A stretch of 64,000 nt of DNA from Solimonas fluminis (lineage in GTDB: Bacteria > Pseudomonadota > Gammaproteobacteria > Nevskiales > Nevskiaceae). The stretch spans positions 674,600-738,599 of the forward strand of contig NZ_PSNW01000001.1 in the NCBI RefSeq assembly GCF_002930645.1, in the 5' to 3' direction. A model generated the notes under the pieces. The model saw only the letters and a list, made by a program, of their open reading frames with translations. It was not told the origin of the DNA and ran no database searches. Numbering within the stretch: the stretch's first letter is position 1; each line of letters opens with the position of its first letter. Of this stretch, positions 8,525 to 16,425 are shown one piece after another. The translations under genes were made by a program, and so were the position numbers.

Positions 8525-9693
8525 CAGCCCTCCGCCGGCTTCGGCGTCAGGGTGTTCTTCAGCTCGCCTTCCTGGGTGATGATCACCGGCTGCTGGTTGC
8601 GCAGCTTCAGCAGGCCGGAGGTCGCCACCTGTTCGCCTTCCTTGATGCCGTCGATCACGGCCACGAAGTCGCCGCGGGCGTCTCCGACCTTGATGAAGCG
8701 CTGCGCCACCTCGAAGTCGACCTGCGGCGCCGGCGGCATGCCCGGCATGGGCTCCGGCTTGGGCGCATTGGGATCGACCTTCTTCTTCTGCACCACGAAA
8801 ACCGAGGTGCCGTAGGAGTCGTAGTTGATCGCGGTACGCGGGATCGCCAGGATCTCGCGCGAACCCGGCAGTTCCAGGCGCACGCGGCCGAACTGGCCCG
8901 CGCGCAACTGGTGGTCCGGGTTCGGCAGGCGGGCGCGCAGCTTGAAGTTGCGGGTGGCCTCGTCGATCTTCGGCTCCACCGCCAGGATCTGGCCGGCGAA
9001 CTCCAGCTCCGGATAGGCCTCGACCCTGACCGCCACCTTGAAGCCCGGCTTCACCGAGGCGATGTACTGCTCCGGCAGGGTCAGGTCGATGTCGATCGGG
9101 TCCAGCGACTGCAGGTTGACGATCGGCGAGCCCGGATTGATGAACTGGCCGACGTTGACGCGGCGGATGCCCAGTTCGCCGGCGAAGGGGGCACGGATTT
9201 CCTTCTGCGCCAGCTTGGCGCCCTGCGCCTCGACGGCGGCCTTGGCGGCATTGGCCTCGCTGACCGCGGCGTCGTAGTCGGACTTGGAGATCGCCTCGAG
9301 CTTGTAGAGCTTCTCGCGGCGGGCGCGGTTGAGCTCGGCCAGTTCGGCCTGGGCCTGCAGGCGCTTGTATTCGCCGCGCTCGTTGGCGGCGTCCAGCGTC
9401 ACCAGGCGGTCGCCCTTCTGCACGCGCTGGCCCGACTCGAAGTGGATCGCGGTGACGATGCCGCCGGCCTCGGTGGTGACGTCGGTGCCGTTGACCGGCA
9501 CGAAGCTGCCGATGGCCTCGAGACGGTTGTCCCAGCTCATCTTCTTCACCGCGCCGGCCGTGATCGTCGCCGCCGGGACCGGCATGGCGTCAACGTACTT
9601 GTTCATCATTACGTTGCCCATGTACTTCATGCCGAACACACCGCCGAAGACGACGGTGACCAGCACCAGCATGATGATCATTCTCTTGGTCAT
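8524..9693 (-). CDS. RND efflux periplasmic adaptor (membrane-fusion protein)
   Basis: A 389-residue HlyD/AcrA-type adaptor. A single N-terminal membrane anchor (about residues 5-25) is followed by the lipoyl half-motif (GGIVTAIHFESGQRVQKGD), a coiled-coil hairpin of about 60 residues, the second lipoyl half (IRAPFAGELGIRRVNVGQF) and the beta-barrel domain. It bridges the inner-membrane pump to the TolC-type channel. AGGA lies 8 nt before ATG 9693. It is separated by 27 bp from the upstream tolC-like gene, consistent with one transcript. Confidence 0.95.
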   Translation of the reverse strand: MTKRMIIMLVLVTVVFGGVFGMKYMGNVMMNKYVDAMPVPAATITAGAVKKMSWDNRLEAIGSFVPVNGTDVTTEAGGIVTAIHFESGQRVQKGDRLVTLDAANERGEYKRLQAQAELAELNRARREKLYKLEAISKSDYDAAVSEANAAKAAVEAQGAKLAQKEIRAPFAGELGIRRVNVGQFINPGSPIVNLQSLDPIDIDLTLPEQYIASVKPGFKVAVRVEAYPELEFAGQILAVEPKIDEATRNFKLRARLPNPDHQLRAGQFGRVRLELPGSREILAIPRTAINYDSYGTSVFVVQKKKVDPNAPKPEPMPGMPPAPQVDFEVAQRFIKVGDARGDFVAVIDGIKEGEQVATSGLLKLRNQQPVIITQEGELKNTLTPKPAEG

Positions 9694-9720
9694 AACAGGT
9701 CCTTCAGGGCAATCCGTGTC

Positions 9721-11061
9721 TTACTGCGCTTGGGGGGACAGCAATTGGTCGATCTGGGCGAAGTCCCGCTCGGTCAGGCTGCCGGCGGCCTGCTTGAGCT
9801 GCAGCAGGTTCAGCAGCAGCGAGTAGCGGGTGGAGTCGTAGTTGAGGCGCGCCTGCACCGTGCGCGACTGCGCATCGAGCACGTCGGTGATGGTGCGGGT
9901 GCCGGCCTCGTAGCCGGCGCGCGTCGCCTTCTCCGCCGCCTGGGCCGAGATCAGCGCCTTGTGGTAGGCCTCGGTCTCGGCATAGGCCGTCTGCACCTGG
10001 TTGAAGAGCTGGCGCGTCTGGCGCTCGGTCTCCAGCGTGGTGCGGCTGAGTTCGGCGGCGGCGAAGCGCTCCTTGGCGGCGGCCTGGCGCTTGGCGGCGC
10101 TGACGGCGCCGCCGGCGTACAGCGGCACGGTCAGCTCCACGCCGACGCGCGAGTCGTCCATCCTCTGGCCAAAATCGAACTCGCTGTCGTCGCTGCGCGC
10201 CACCTTGCCCACCAGGTCCAGCGACGGCGCCGCCTCGGCCACGCGGCTGCGGCGGTCGGCACCGGCGATCACCAGGTTCTGCCGTGCCTGCAGGATGCCC
10301 GGGTTGTGATCGCGCGCCGCCTTGACCCAATCGTCCACCTGGGCCGGCTGCAGCGGCGGGAACACGGTGTTCTCCCCGATCTGCGGCAGGTCGACGCGGC
10401 CATTGCCGGTCACCTCGTCCAGTGCATCGCGGGCGTTCTCCAGCGAGCGCCGCGCCGACAGCAGGCGCGCCTGCGCCAGGTCGTCGCGCGCCTGGGCTTC
10501 CTTGAGATCGGTACCCGGCACCAGCTCCACCTCGTAGCGCTTGCGCGTATCCTCCAGCGATTCGCGCACCGCCTCGGCCTCGGCCCCGGCCTGGGACACG
10601 GCGTCCTGGGCATTGAGCACGCCGAAATAGCGCTCCGCCACGCGCAGCAGCAGCTTCTGGCGGCGATCCACCACGGAGATGTCGCTCAGTTCATCCAGCG
10701 CGCTGGCGCGATCGCCGCGGGCGAACCAGTCCAGGCGGAACAGCGGCTGGCGGGCCGAGAGGGCAGCCGACCAGGACGGATAGGGATCGTCGGCGCTGCC
10801 GAACACACCCTTGGCATCGGTGCGCGCGTACTCGTACTTGCCGCTGGCCGAAACCACCGGCCGCAGGGTGGCGCGCTCCAGTTCGCTGGCCTCGCGGTCG
10901 GCCTCGTACTGGGCCAGGGAACTCGCGATCGCCGGGTCGTGCTGCACGGCACGCTGGTAGGCATCGCCGAGCGTCATCGCCGAGGCAGGGGCGGCAGCGC
11001 CGCCGAGCATGCCGATCAGCAGCAGGGCCAGCGGCCGCGTCTTATTCGCTGCACAGGTCAT
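9721..11061 (-). CDS. TolC-family outer-membrane efflux channel
   Basis: A 446-residue outer-membrane factor with a Sec signal peptide (cleavage near ASA, residue 28) and two OEP repeats of long amphipathic helices. Near the C-terminus the phrase GTRTITDVLDAQ is characteristic of TolC proteins. The start at 11061 lies 20 nt inside the upstream tetR gene and has GAGG six nt upstream, so the two genes are probably translationally coupled. It provides the exit duct for the adaptor and RND pump encoded next. Confidence 0.93.
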   Translation of the reverse strand: MTCAANKTRPLALLLIGMLGGAAAPASAMTLGDAYQRAVQHDPAIASSLAQYEADREASELERATLRPVVSASGKYEYARTDAKGVFGSADDPYPSWSAALSARQPLFRLDWFARGDRASALDELSDISVVDRRQKLLLRVAERYFGVLNAQDAVSQAGAEAEAVRESLEDTRKRYEVELVPGTDLKEAQARDDLAQARLLSARRSLENARDALDEVTGNGRVDLPQIGENTVFPPLQPAQVDDWVKAARDHNPGILQARQNLVIAGADRRSRVAEAAPSLDLVGKVARSDDSEFDFGQRMDDSRVGVELTVPLYAGGAVSAAKRQAAAKERFAAAELSRTTLETERQTRQLFNQVQTAYAETEAYHKALISAQAAEKATRAGYEAGTRTITDVLDAQSRTVQARLNYDSTRYSLLLNLLQLKQAAGSLTERDFAQIDQLLSPQAQ

Positions 11062-11767
11062 CGAACACCTCGTTGCAAATTCTCTTGATCAGCGCGTCCA
11101 GGGCCGCGCCGTCGCTGACGTCCACCAGCGGATGCCAGCCGTAGCCATTGAGCATGACCTGCGTATGTCGGCACATCAGCCGGTAAGGGTCGCGCACGTT
11201 GAAATCCTCAAGCACGCCCTCGGCATGGACCAGGTTGTGCGTCCCCGCCGACAGCGCCCAAAGCCCGGTGCAGATCTCCTCGGCCGACATGTCTCGGAGC
11301 TCCAGCTCACCGGCCGCGACCGCGTCATTGACGATGCCCACCACCACGTCGGCGATCGGGTCGCTGGCGGCGAGCATGGCCTGCCGCCGCTCGGGGGATG
11401 CCGCCTTCCACACCACCTCGGTGAAGACGTACTGCCCGAGCCGGAAGAAATCCGGGTTGCGGCGCACGAAGATCATGTCGGCCACCGCGATCGCGACCAT
11501 GCGGTCGCGCGGGCTCGCCTTCCATTGCGTCGCGCGCTGGAACATCGATACGTGCTTTTCGGTATCCACCGCGGCCAGGGCCAGCAGCAGGTCTTCCTTG
11601 GAGGCGAAATGCTTGTAGAGGGTTCCGACCGCGTACTCGCTCTTTTCGGCGATGCGCGACATCTGCAGGTTCAGCAGCCCCTCGTCGCGGATCAGGTCGC
11701 GCGCACAGTCGAGGAAGACCTTTTCCCGGTCCTCGAACTCACGCTGGCGACGTTCCTTGGTACCCAT
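11042..11767 (-). CDS. TetR/AcrR family regulator heading the efflux operon
   Basis: A 241-residue TetR-type repressor with an N-terminal HTH (about residues 15-65; GTLYKHFASKEDLL is the recognition-helix region) and a C-terminal ligand domain. It is the first gene of the efflux operon and its 3' end overlaps the tolC-like start, so regulator and transporter are co-transcribed. This arrangement favours autorepression that is relieved by the pump substrate. A dyad at 11810-11826, 43 bp upstream of the start, is the obvious operator candidate. The first 20 residues are rich in charged residues (KERRQREFEDREK). Confidence 0.88.
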   Translation of the reverse strand: MGTKERRQREFEDREKVFLDCARDLIRDEGLLNLQMSRIAEKSEYAVGTLYKHFASKEDLLLALAAVDTEKHVSMFQRATQWKASPRDRMVAIAVADMIFVRRNPDFFRLGQYVFTEVVWKAASPERRQAMLAASDPIADVVVGIVNDAVAAGELELRDMSAEEICTGLWALSAGTHNLVHAEGVLEDFNVRDPYRLMCRHTQVMLNGYGWHPLVDVSDGAALDALIKRICNEVFDDLCSE

Positions 11768-11809
11768 GCGAGACCGGAGAGGCAGTAAGAATGTAATGCG
11801 ATTATGTGC

Positions 11810-11826
11810 CGTGAATCTTATTCACG
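11810..11826. promoter_or_regulatory. Candidate operator upstream of the efflux operon
   Basis: A perfect 7-bp inverted repeat CGTGAAT-CTT-ATTCACG lies in an unusually AT-rich stretch (about 11785-11910) upstream of the TetR gene. A TTGACA hexamer is present on the minus strand at 11837-11832 and CATAAT at 11806-11801, but their 25-bp spacing is not promoter-like, so the exact promoter is unresolved. The rest of 11768-11978 contains no gene I can support. Confidence 0.5.
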
Positions 11827-11978
11827 AATTGTGTCAAATACAAGAAGTGATCGAATTTTACTAATGTCAGGACACAAGATTGCGATCAAGCCATTGTTTT
11901 AAATGGCCTTCCCTGAAATCAGGACAATCGGTGAATTGACTTGGCGCGCAATGGCCAGGCGATTCCTGCATGTGCAGG

Positions 11979-12725
11979 CTAGGCCGACATGAACTGCCCG
12001 CCGTTGACGGGCAGGTTGGCACCGGTGATGAAGGCCGCCTGCTCCGCGCAAAGGAAGGTCACCGCGTCGGCGATATCCTGGGGCTGGCCGAAGCGGCCAG
12101 CGGGAATGCCTTCGAGGATGCGGGCGCGGATGTCCTCGGGCACGGCACGGATCATGGGGCTGTCGATGTAGCCCGGAGAGACCGTATTGACGGTCACGCC
12201 CTTGCGCGCGGTTTCCGCGGCGAGCGCCATGGTGAAGCCGTGTACCCCGGCCTTGGCCGCGGAGTAGTTGGTCTGGCCGAACTGCCCCTTCTGGCCGTTG
12301 ACCGAGGAGATGTTGACGATGCGTCCCCAGCCGCGCTCGCACATGCCTTCGATGACATGCCGGCTGACGTTGAAGACACTGTCGAGGTTCACGCGCAGCA
12401 CGTCCTGCCACTGCTGCGGCTGCATGCGCCGCAACGGCGCGTCGCGGGTGATGCCGGCGCAGTTGACCAGGATATCGACCGTGCCGATGCGTGCCAGCGC
12501 GCCGGCACAGGCCTCGAAGCGGGCCACGTCGAAGGGCTCCAGGGCGATTTCCAGGCTCTCCTTGCGCCAGCGCGCCTGCTGTTCCTGCGCCGCCGGCAGG
12601 TCGGACTCGGCGCAGTTGGCCGTAACCTGCGCGCCGGCCCGGGCCAGCGCGGCACAGATGCGCGAACCGATCGCGCCGGTGCCCCCGGTTACCAGGGCGC
12701 GACGGCCGGCGAGGTCGATGCGCAT
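11979..12725 (-). CDS. phaB: Acetoacetyl-CoA reductase (PhaB-type SDR)
   Basis: A 248-residue short-chain dehydrogenase. The cofactor motif TGGTGAIG (13-20) and the catalytic set Asn113, Ser140, Tyr154 and Lys158 are in place. The segment NISSVNGQKGQFGQTNYSAA is highly characteristic of NADPH-dependent acetoacetyl-CoA reductases of polyhydroxybutyrate synthesis. It would reduce acetoacetyl-CoA to (R)-3-hydroxybutyryl-CoA. FabG is the alternative, but the motif favours PhaB. No phaA or phaC is adjacent. Instead its ATG shares one base with the stop codon of a carbonic anhydrase gene. An acetoacetyl-CoA synthetase gene lies about 49 kb away in this window. Confidence 0.88.
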   Translation of the reverse strand: MRIDLAGRRALVTGGTGAIGSRICAALARAGAQVTANCAESDLPAAQEQQARWRKESLEIALEPFDVARFEACAGALARIGTVDILVNCAGITRDAPLRRMQPQQWQDVLRVNLDSVFNVSRHVIEGMCERGWGRIVNISSVNGQKGQFGQTNYSAAKAGVHGFTMALAAETARKGVTVNTVSPGYIDSPMIRAVPEDIRARILEGIPAGRFGQPQDIADAVTFLCAEQAAFITGANLPVNGGQFMSA

Positions 12726-13411
12726 CAGGCTTCCCGGCGGCCCGAGTAGTGTTCGCGCCGGGCCGCGCCAATCTTGGCGACGGCCTCGGCCCGCAGCAGT
12801 TCCAGGTCGGTCTCGCCGTCCACGCTGAAGTCCAGGTGGCGCAGGCGGCCGTCACCCAGGCGGTAGATCCAGCCGTGCACGGCCAGCTTCTGCCCGCGGC
12901 CCCAGGCATTGCGCACCGGCACCGAGGAGCAGACGTTGAAGGCCTGCTCCAGCACGTTCAGTTCGCAGAGGAAGGATTCGCGGCGATGGTCGTTGTCCTG
13001 CTCGCCCAGCACCGAGGCATGACGCGCCGCCACCGATCGTACCTGGCTCAGCCAGAAGTCCGAGACGCCGCCCAGTTCCTTGGCATGCAGGGCCGCATGC
13101 ACGCCGGAGCAGCGGTAATGGCCCACCACCATGATGTGCTCCACCTTGAGCACCTCCACGGCGAACTGGATCACCGACTGCGCATTGACGTCCGACAGCG
13201 GCACCACGTTGGCGATGTTGCGGTGGACGAACAGTTCGCCCGGTTGCAGGTCGACGATCTCGTTGGCCGGCACGCGTGAATCCGAGCAGCCTATCCAGAG
13301 GTACTTCGGGGTTTGCTGGCCAACCAGGCGCTTGAAGAACTCGGGATCTTCGGCCACCACACGCTCGGCCCAGCGTTCATTGCGGTCGAGCAGGTCCTGT
13401 AAATCGTCCAA
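12725..13411 (-). CDS. can: Beta-class carbonic anhydrase
   Basis: Interconverts CO2 and bicarbonate in the cytoplasm. Starting at TTG 13411, the zinc ligands fall at Cys42, Asp44, His98 and Cys101, the same numbering as E. coli Can, and GGAG lies six nt upstream. This supports TTG over the longer frame to 13510. The length is 228 residues and the motif CSDSRVP is intact. The stop overlaps the start of the acetoacetyl-CoA reductase by one base (TGATG), implying coupled translation. A TAGAAT hexamer at 13455-13450 (minus) may be its -10 element. Confidence 0.92.
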   Translation of the reverse strand: MDDLQDLLDRNERWAERVVAEDPEFFKRLVGQQTPKYLWIGCSDSRVPANEIVDLQPGELFVHRNIANVVPLSDVNAQSVIQFAVEVLKVEHIMVVGHYRCSGVHAALHAKELGGVSDFWLSQVRSVAARHASVLGEQDNDHRRESFLCELNVLEQAFNVCSSVPVRNAWGRGQKLAVHGWIYRLGDGRLRHLDFSVDGETDLELLRAEAVAKIGAARREHYSGRREA

Positions 13412-13599
13412 GGGGAACTCCGGGCAACGGGTGAGGGATAACGGCCGGGATTCTAAGGCAATTCCGGCTTCCCGCCCCCGCCCTCGACAAGCCCGGAGCC
13501 CCGGCGGCACCGACAGAAGGGGGTTTTCCGGCGGCGAAACGGCTCACCCGGCGCCGGATTTCCGGCGCATGCTGAAGGCGACTCCCTTGGAATCCCCAT

Positions 13600-13627
13600 G
13601 GCCCGCCCCGAGCGGGCCTCTTTTTTT
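13600..13627 (+). terminator. Plus-strand intrinsic terminator with no plus-strand gene before it
   Basis: A 7-bp GC stem GGCCCGC/GCGGGCC (13600-13606, 13612-13618) with a CCCGA loop is followed by TCTTTTTTT on the plus strand. The neighbouring genes on both sides are on the minus strand, so the transcript it ends is unexplained; a small RNA or short gene between about 13412 and 13600 is possible. Confidence 0.75.
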
Positions 13628-13644
13628 GGATCCGGTGCAGGATC

Positions 13645-14205
13645 CTAGACGCGCCAGTTGGCGTTGCGCTCCCAGAATTCGACGCTGCGGCGGTAGGCGT
13701 CGCGGTCCAGCGGCACGCCGGAACCGCCCTCGTCCACGCCGAGCGCGTTGCGCATCATGGTGATCGGCGCCATCGGGATCTCTTCCGGCTCGGCCGTGGC
13801 CAGGCAGCCGACCACGCCCCAGTCGGCGTCCACCGGCGTGCCTTCCTTCTGCATCTGCTCGCGGCTGTACAGGATCACCACGAGGTAGCTCGCCACCGGC
13901 GGTTCCACGCCCTCGAACCAGCGCACCAGCACCGGCAGCTCCTCGCGCGAGCGCGCCTCGTAGCCGCTGCGCAGCAGGTGCTGGTTTTCGGGAGTGATGG
14001 GTACCGTCAGGCAGCGCGTCTGGGTCCAGTTGGCGTGCACGTGCAGCTTGCAGAACGGCGCGTAGCCGTCGAGAACCTTCAGCGGCTCATGCTCGTTGAG
14101 GTAGCGCTCCCAGTCCGCGGGCGTGGCACCGACGATGGCGTTGCGGCGGCCGGAGGACGGGAACAGGCGCGTGCGCGCAAACGGGGTGAGGATGATCTTC
14201 GTCAT
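13645..14205 (-). CDS. DUF3228 family protein
   Basis: A 186-residue soluble protein recognised as DUF3228, a conserved family of unknown function found in proteobacteria and eukaryotes. No signal peptide or membrane segment is visible, and it is rich in aromatic residues and conserved Pro/Glu. ATG 14205 is chosen because the GTG 21 nt upstream lacks a ribosome site and GGAG lies 11 nt before the ATG. It sits downstream of tRNA-Gln on the same strand but a terminator separates them. No metabolic role can be assigned. Confidence 0.75.
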   Translation of the reverse strand: MTKIILTPFARTRLFPSSGRRNAIVGATPADWERYLNEHEPLKVLDGYAPFCKLHVHANWTQTRCLTVPITPENQHLLRSGYEARSREELPVLVRWFEGVEPPVASYLVVILYSREQMQKEGTPVDADWGVVGCLATAEPEEIPMAPITMMRNALGVDEGGSGVPLDRDAYRRSVEFWERNANWRV

Positions 14206-14228
14206 GGTTCTCTGGGCTCCAGACACAA

Positions 14229-14249
14229 GAAAGCCCGCTTGCGCGGGCT
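14229..14249 (-). terminator. Terminator after tRNA-Gln
   Basis: Stem AGCCCGC/GCGGGCT (14232-14238, 14243-14249) with loop TTGC, followed on the minus strand by TTTCTT. The core CCGCTTGCGCGG is the same as in the RND operon terminator at 5171-5188. Confidence 0.75.
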
Positions 14250-14265
14250 GTCGTGTTGATTCGGA

Positions 14266-14339
14266 TGGTTGGGAGACTAGGACTCGAACCTAGATAAACA
14301 GAGTCAGAATCTGTTGTCCTACCATTAGACGATCTCCCA
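14266..14339 (-). tRNA. tRNA-Gln (anticodon CUG)
   Basis: A full cloverleaf is visible on the minus strand. The acceptor stem TGGGAGA pairs with TCTCCCA, followed by discriminator A and an encoded CCA. The anticodon stem ACAGA/TCTGT encloses loop TTCTGAC, giving anticodon CTG. The T arm carries GGTTCGAGTCC. It is 74 nt including CCA. It lies upstream of the DUF3228 gene and downstream of rpsI on the same strand. Confidence 0.95.
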
Positions 14340-14402
14340 TCCGGAACCGGAAATCGCAGGGCGGCGAGTATAACCCCGCCGCCCCAAAAGCCAAGCGATT
14401 TT

Positions 14403-14801
14403 TTAGCGCTTGGAGTACTGCGTGCCGCGACGGGCCTTGTGCAGGCCGACCTTCTTGCGCTCGACCTCGCGGGCGTCGCGGGTGACGAGGCCGGCGGCGC
14501 GCAGCGCCGGGCGGAAGCTCTCGTCGTACTGCATCAGCGCGCGGGTGATGCCGTGGCGCACGGCACCGGCCTGGCCCGAGGGGCCACCGCCGACGACGGT
14601 GACCTTGATGTCGAAGCGGGTCAGCGCGTCGACCAGTTCCAGCGGCTGGCGAACCAGCATGCGGGAGGTCTCACGGCCGAAGTACTCCTCGACCGTCTTG
14701 CTGTTGATGGTGATCGCGCCGGAGCCCGGCTTGAGGAACACGCGCGCCGCGGCAGTCTTGCGACGGCCCGTGCCGTACTTGTATTCGATGTTCTTGGCCA
14801 T
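14403..14801 (-). CDS. rpsI: 30S ribosomal protein S9
   Basis: A 132-residue protein with the S9 signature [19 protein letters not shown] and the C-terminal basic tail GTQYSKR that reaches the ribosomal P site. It starts at ATG 14801, 11 bp after the rplM stop, the standard rplM-rpsI order. Its N-terminus [20 protein letters not shown] matches proteobacterial S9. Length is normal. Confidence 0.99.
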   Translation of the reverse strand: MAKNIEYKYGTGRRKTAAARVFLKPGSGAITINSKTVEEYFGRETSRMLVRQPLELVDALTRFDIKVTVVGGGPSGQAGAVRHGITRALMQYDESFRPALRAAGLVTRDAREVERKKVGLHKARRGTQYSKR

Positions 14802-14812
14802 GGATCGGAACC

Positions 14813-15241
14813 TTAGAAGTTGAGCGGCTTCGGCTGCTGGGCGGTGTGCGGGTGCTCGGCACCGGCATAGACCTTCAGCTTGCGGAACTGGGCGAAGCCC
14901 AGGGGGCCGGTCGGCAGCATGCCCTTGACCGCCTTCTCGATGACGCGGGTCGGGTGCTCCTGCAGCATCTTGCCGAGCGTGGTCGAGCGGATGCCGCCCG
15001 GGTACTCGGTGTGACGGTAGTAGACCTTGTCCTGGACCTTGTTGCCGGTGGTACGCACCTTCTCCGCGTTGATCACGACGATGTAGTCGCCGGTATCGCA
15101 GTTCGGGGTGTACTCGGGCTTGTGCTTGCCGCGCAGGCGGCGCGCGCACTCGGTGGCCAGGCGGCCCAGCGTCTTGTCCGTTGCGTCAATCACGTACCAG
15201 TCGCGCTTGACGGTTTCGGAATTCACGAAGATGGTCTTCAT
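14813..15241 (-). CDS. rplM: 50S ribosomal protein L13
   Basis: At 142 residues it is the same length as E. coli L13, beginning [23 protein letters not shown] 15241 follows GGAACG; a longer frame to 15256 lacks a better ribosome site. First gene of rplM-rpsI. A TATAAC hexamer at 15267-15262 and a small dyad GTTGCC/GGCAAC (15273-15288) lie in the leader, where L13 autoregulation would act in other bacteria; no specific element can be proven here. Confidence 0.99.
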   Translation of the reverse strand: MKTIFVNSETVKRDWYVIDATDKTLGRLATECARRLRGKHKPEYTPNCDTGDYIVVINAEKVRTTGNKVQDKVYYRHTEYPGGIRSTTLGKMLQEHPTRVIEKAVKGMLPTGPLGFAQFRKLKVYAGAEHPHTAQQPKPLNF

Positions 15242-15426
15242 CGTTCCATTCCACATCGGTAGTTATAGTTCAGTTGCCCGGAGGCAACCTCGGTACAGCC
15301 CTGGCGCCCCCGAGGGAGGCCAGAAAGGTCGCGGAGTTTAGTGATTCAGGCCTCGCGGCGCAAGTGCCGGGCCGTGCCGGCACCGGTTTTTGCTAAGCTG
15401 GCGGGCCACTTACCCCGTTCTTGCCC

Positions 15427-15945
15427 ATGTCCGCGCGCCTCCTCGCCGCCCTGATCGCCCTGGCCGCCTGCGGCCCCCTGCAGGCCGCCGAACCCGCCAG
15501 CCCGGCCCCGGAGCCGCCCGCCGCCGCGGAGCCCGGCCCCGTCCAGGAACCGGCTCCGGACGGGATGCCCGCCGGCCCGCAGCCCCCCGCCGCCGAGGTC
15601 CCGGCCACGGCGGATGCGCCGACGGAAGCCGCCCCCGCCGTCGAGCCCCCTGCCCCTGCCGCCGCGCGGGAGCGCGAGGTCGAGGGCACCAAGCTGCTGT
15701 TCCTGCGCATGACCCTGCGCATCAAGCTGGTGGAGCAGGAACTGCTGTCCATGAGCCCGGACCGGCTGCTGGAGCACATGGGAGCCGCCGCCGACCTGCT
15801 GGACCAGTTGCGCAACCGTCCCCTGGAAGAGCCCGAGATTGCGCGTGCCGAGAGCATGGAGCAGTACCTGCAGTTCCTGGCCGAAAGCTACGTCCAGCTC
15901 CACGCGGGCAAGTCCCCGAAGAAGCCGAAGAAGCGACGGAAGTAG
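15427..15945 (+). CDS. Secreted Pro/Ala-rich protein with helical C-terminal domain, function unknown
   Basis: A 172-residue product. The first 22 residues form a signal sequence (either signal peptidase I cleavage after LQA or lipoprotein lipobox LAAC at Cys17). Residues 23-82 are almost entirely Ala, Pro, Glu and Gly, a flexible spacer. Residues 85-160 are predicted helical with repeated Leu/Met heptads, ending in a Lys-rich tail (KSPKKPKKRRK). No family is recognised. The start is ATG 15427, although its ribosome site is weak. It stands alone between rplM and the repeat tract. GC-rich codon use is like its neighbours, so it is probably real. Confidence 0.6.
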   Translation: MSARLLAALIALAACGPLQAAEPASPAPEPPAAAEPGPVQEPAPDGMPAGPQPPAAEVPATADAPTEAAPAVEPPAPAAAREREVEGTKLLFLRMTLRIKLVEQELLSMSPDRLLEHMGAAADLLDQLRNRPLEEPEIARAESMEQYLQFLAESYVQLHAGKSPKKPKKRRK

Positions 15946-15966
15946 CGCCGGGCGGGCCGTCCGTGG

Positions 15967-16425
15967 CGGCGTTCGGCTAAAAAAAGTCCGGGGTTCTGAG
16001 GGGGGATCAGGGGGGCCATCCATGGCGGGACTTCTGTTGCCTGATGGACCCCCGGCCCGTGATTGGCTTACTTCGGCATAACATGGGTCATGCCTCAGCG
16101 AGGCCAATCACTCCATGGCCGGGCGTTCGGCCAAAAAATGTCCTGGGGTTCCGATGGGGAGATCATGGAGGCCATCCATGGCGCGACTGCTGTTGCCTGA
16201 TGGCCCCCCGGCCCGTGATTGGCTTACTTCGGCATGACATAGGTCATGCCTCAGCGAGGCCAATCACTCCATGGCCGGGCGTTCGGCCAAAAAATGTCCT
16301 GGGGTTCCGATGGGGAGATCATGGAGGCCATCCATGGCGCGACTTCTGTTGCCTGATGGCCCCCCGGCCCGGCCATCCATGGCCGGGCGTTCGGCCAAAA
16401 AATGTCCTTTGGACATTTTTTGGCC
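15967..16425. repeat. Tandem repeat tract of about 156-bp structured units
   Basis: Units start at 15967 (154 bp), 16121 (156 bp), 16277 (107 bp) and 16384 (truncated), each beginning G(G/C)GGCGTTCGGC(C/T)AAAAAA. The full units contain a 53-bp cruciform module: outer arms GTGATTGGC/GCCAATCAC (16215-16223, 16259-16267) around an 8-bp hairpin GGCATGAC/GTCATGCC (16231-16238, 16243-16250). The third unit has lost exactly this module. The second and third units are almost identical, while the first has diverged. No convincing gene lies here; the open frames across it only echo the repeat. Confidence 0.9.
16393..16425. terminator. Perfect 15-bp palindrome abutting the last pilT-like stop codon
   Basis: GGCCAAAAAATGTCC (16393-16407), loop TTT, GGACATTTTTTGGCC (16411-16425). 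The stop codon of the upstream minus-strand gene starts at the next base. It has terminator character (stem with internal T-run) in both directions and reuses the sequence that begins each 156-bp unit, so the repeat family ends in this hairpin. Confidence 0.6.

Noticed and set aside
5216-8815. 1199-codon plus-strand frame across the RND pump
   Set aside because: Antisense to a clear RND permease; His/Gln/Arg-rich with no domain or signal.
15364-15390. Terminator-like hairpin GTGCCGG/CCGGCAC followed by CGGTTTTT before the 15427 gene
   Set aside because: Stem is short and no plus-strand gene lies upstream; kept only as a possible leader element.
15967-16425. CRISPR array
   Set aside because: Units are directly joined with no variable spacers, and no cas genes are near. 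The same applies to 28483-29209.
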